DNA from: an uncultured Thermofilaceae archaeon
GTDB taxonomy: Archaea > Thermoproteota > Thermoprotei > Thermofilales > Thermofilaceae
Direction of reading: 5' to 3'
DNA: 64,000 nucleotides
Assembly: GCA_938036345.1 (NCBI GenBank)
Contig: CALHPJ010000013.1
Coordinates: 1-64,000, forward strand
The position numbers and the translations under genes were made by a program. Positions 62,911-64,000 of this stretch are shown here, in pieces. Numbering within the stretch: the stretch's first letter is position 1; every line of letters starts with the position of its first letter. The notes beneath the pieces are model-generated. The model saw only the letters and a program-made list of their open reading frames with translations. It was not told where the DNA came from and ran no database searches.

Positions 62911-64000
62911 GTGCCCGACGTAGTACTGACCTTCGAAGTACACCAACCCTACAGGCTTAACGTGGCTTTCAGAAACAAGCTGAACGAGGTGATCTCCCAG
63001 GGAAGGGAGCCCGCGCCGGACGAGCTTGAACGCATGTACTTCGATGAGGAACTGAACAAAGCGGTATTCCAAAAAGTGGCTTCGCGGTGCTACAAGCCGG
63101 CTACGGCCCTATTCCTGAGGCTGCTGGATGAGCATCACGAGTTTAGAGTTTCGTTCAGTTTTTCAGGGGTCCTGTTGGAGCAGGCTGAACGCTGGGCCCC
63201 CGATACGCTGGAGCTCTTCAAGAGCATCGCCCGCCATAGACATTGCGAAGTGCTCGGCCAGACCTACTACCACTCTCTCGCCTTTATGCTCGGTGCCGAC
63301 GAATTCGTAGAGCAGGTCGAAGAGCATAGGAGGGTTGTTAGGGACCTGCTTGGCGTTTGGCCAAGGGTCTTCGAAAACACGGAGCTCATATACGATAACC
63401 ACCTGGCTAAACTCGTAGCCGGCCTCGGGTTCAACGTCGTTGTAACCGAGGGGAGCGAGAAACTGCTGGGCTGGAGGTCGCCGAACTACGTTTACCGAGC
63501 CAGGGGAGCCGACATAAAGGTGCTGCTTAGAAACTACCGTTTAAGCGATGACGTGGGTTTCAGGTTCGCCTCACGCGGCTGGGAACAGTACCCGCTGACA
63601 GCCGAGAAGTACTCTTCATGGCTCGCCTCAACGCCCGGGCAGGTTGTGTGCATCTTTATAGACTACGAAACAATAGGCGAGCACTTCCCGCGCGAAACCG
63701 GGATCTTCGAGTTCTTCGAGTGGCTACCCCGCGAAGCAGCAAAACTTGGTTTGAGTTTTGCTACGCCGAGCGAGGCGATTAGCCGCTACGAGCCAGTCGA
63801 CTACGTGGATGCCGCTGAGCCTGTCTCGTGGGCCGACCTGGAGAGGGACACCTCCGCTTGGTTGGGTAACCCCATGCAGGTTCTCGCCTTAGCTCGAGCT
63901 GGGGCGCTTGAGCTTCCCGTCAAAGTCTCCGGGTCGCCCGTTTTCCTAAGGCTTTGGAGGCTGCTAACGATCAGCGACCACTACTACTACATGAGCACGA
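62911..64000 (+). CDS. GH57 family alpha-amylase/glucanotransferase (3' end outside window)
   Basis: GTG 62911 starts a frame that is open to the window end (363 codons seen). Conserved regions: HQP at residues 11-13, GQTYYHSLA, the nucleophile glutamate in FENTELIY (E158), EGSEKLLGWRSPNYVYR, and the acid/base aspartate in FIDYETIGEHFP (D251). Cytoplasmic retaining enzyme on alpha-1,4-glucans. TATA-like GAATAATAG (62880-62888) about 26 bases upstream, leaderless. Divergent from a glycogen-synthase-like gene. Confidence 0.92.
   Translation, partial: MPDVVLTFEVHQPYRLNVAFRNKLNEVISQGREPAPDELERMYFDEELNKAVFQKVASRCYKPATALFLRLLDEHHEFRVSFSFSGVLLEQAERWAPDTLELFKSIARHRHCEVLGQTYYHSLAFMLGADEFVEQVEEHRRVVRDLLGVWPRVFENTELIYDNHLAKLVAGLGFNVVVTEGSEKLLGWRSPNYVYRARGADIKVLLRNYRLSDDVGFRFASRGWEQYPLTAEKYSSWLASTPGQVVCIFIDYETIGEHFPRETGIFEFFEWLPREAAKLGLSFATPSEAISRYEPVDYVDAAEPVSWADLERDTSAWLGNPMQVLALARAGALELPVKVSGSPVFLRLWRLLTISDHYYYMST

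Noticed and set aside
1-64000. CRISPR arrays, tRNA/rRNA genes, insertion sequences, att sites
   Set aside because: None seen on reading. The only close repeats are the in-frame coiled-coil units at the left end and the 23-bp direct repeat at 19429/19510.

Overview
The window is a stretch of a hyperthermophilic archaeal chromosome, most likely a Thermofilum-like member of the Thermoproteota (Crenarchaeota). This rests on the archaeal gene set (split GMP synthase, nurA-herA-mre11 operon, ThiN-domain regulator, GH57 and GH1 glycosidases, archaeal C/D-box RNAs), on the many genes with a TATA box centred about 26 bases before the start codon and no room for a leader, on frequent GTG/TTG starts, and on an estimated G+C near 57-60%. 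No tRNA, rRNA, insertion sequence, CRISPR array or prophage was recognised. Nothing was searched against a database; family names are by recognition.

Layout. 1-4.9 kb: 3' part of a coiled-coil repeat protein with a nuclease-like domain, an FGGY kinase/saccharopine-dehydrogenase-like operon, and a ferritin-like/VIT1 metal transporter. 5.0-6.6 kb: thiamine transporter ThiT facing a ThiR-like regulator, with a shared 13-bp palindrome at both promoters. 6.6-16.4 kb: a secreted beta-propeller, sugar isomerase, iron alcohol dehydrogenase, OPT-like transporter, GH1 beta-glycosidase, a bactofilin-like beta-helix protein and small regulators or membrane proteins. 16.4-19.5 kb: a Zn/Mn-type ABC transporter with a NikR-like regulator and repeated GTGCACAA sites. 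19.7-30.1 kb: mixed metabolic genes, a broken methyltransferase, an arrestin-fold/zinc-ribbon protein and a C/D-box RNA. 30.1-42.5 kb: sugar uptake and breakdown genes (exported GH2, two MFS carriers, a GPH carrier, isomerases, two Gfo/Idh dehydrogenases, M42 peptidase) plus a MATE exporter. 42.6-46.5 kb: radical SAM protein, paired membrane proteins, a decayed small gene and guaAb. 46.5-53.2 kb: nurA-herA-mre11-rad50 operon. 53.2-64 kb: a second C/D-box RNA, nucleoside hydrolase, MetE-like protein, GIY-YIG nuclease, Nudix hydrolase, flippase, transglutaminase-like exported protein, IolB-like isomerase, a starch-synthase-like glycosyltransferase and a GH57 amylase cut by the window end.

The genes fit a fermentative, saccharolytic and peptide-using organism: polysaccharide attack outside the cell (GH2), import by MFS/GPH/OPT carriers, internal glycosidases, isomerases and kinases, and internal glucan synthesis and breakdown (glycosyltransferase facing GH57). 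The most unusual item is the Rad50-like protein, whose coiled coil has a hydrophobic, probably transmembrane hairpin exactly where the CxxC zinc hook should be. This suggests a membrane-tethered form of the NurA-HerA-Mre11-Rad50 DNA-end-processing machine.
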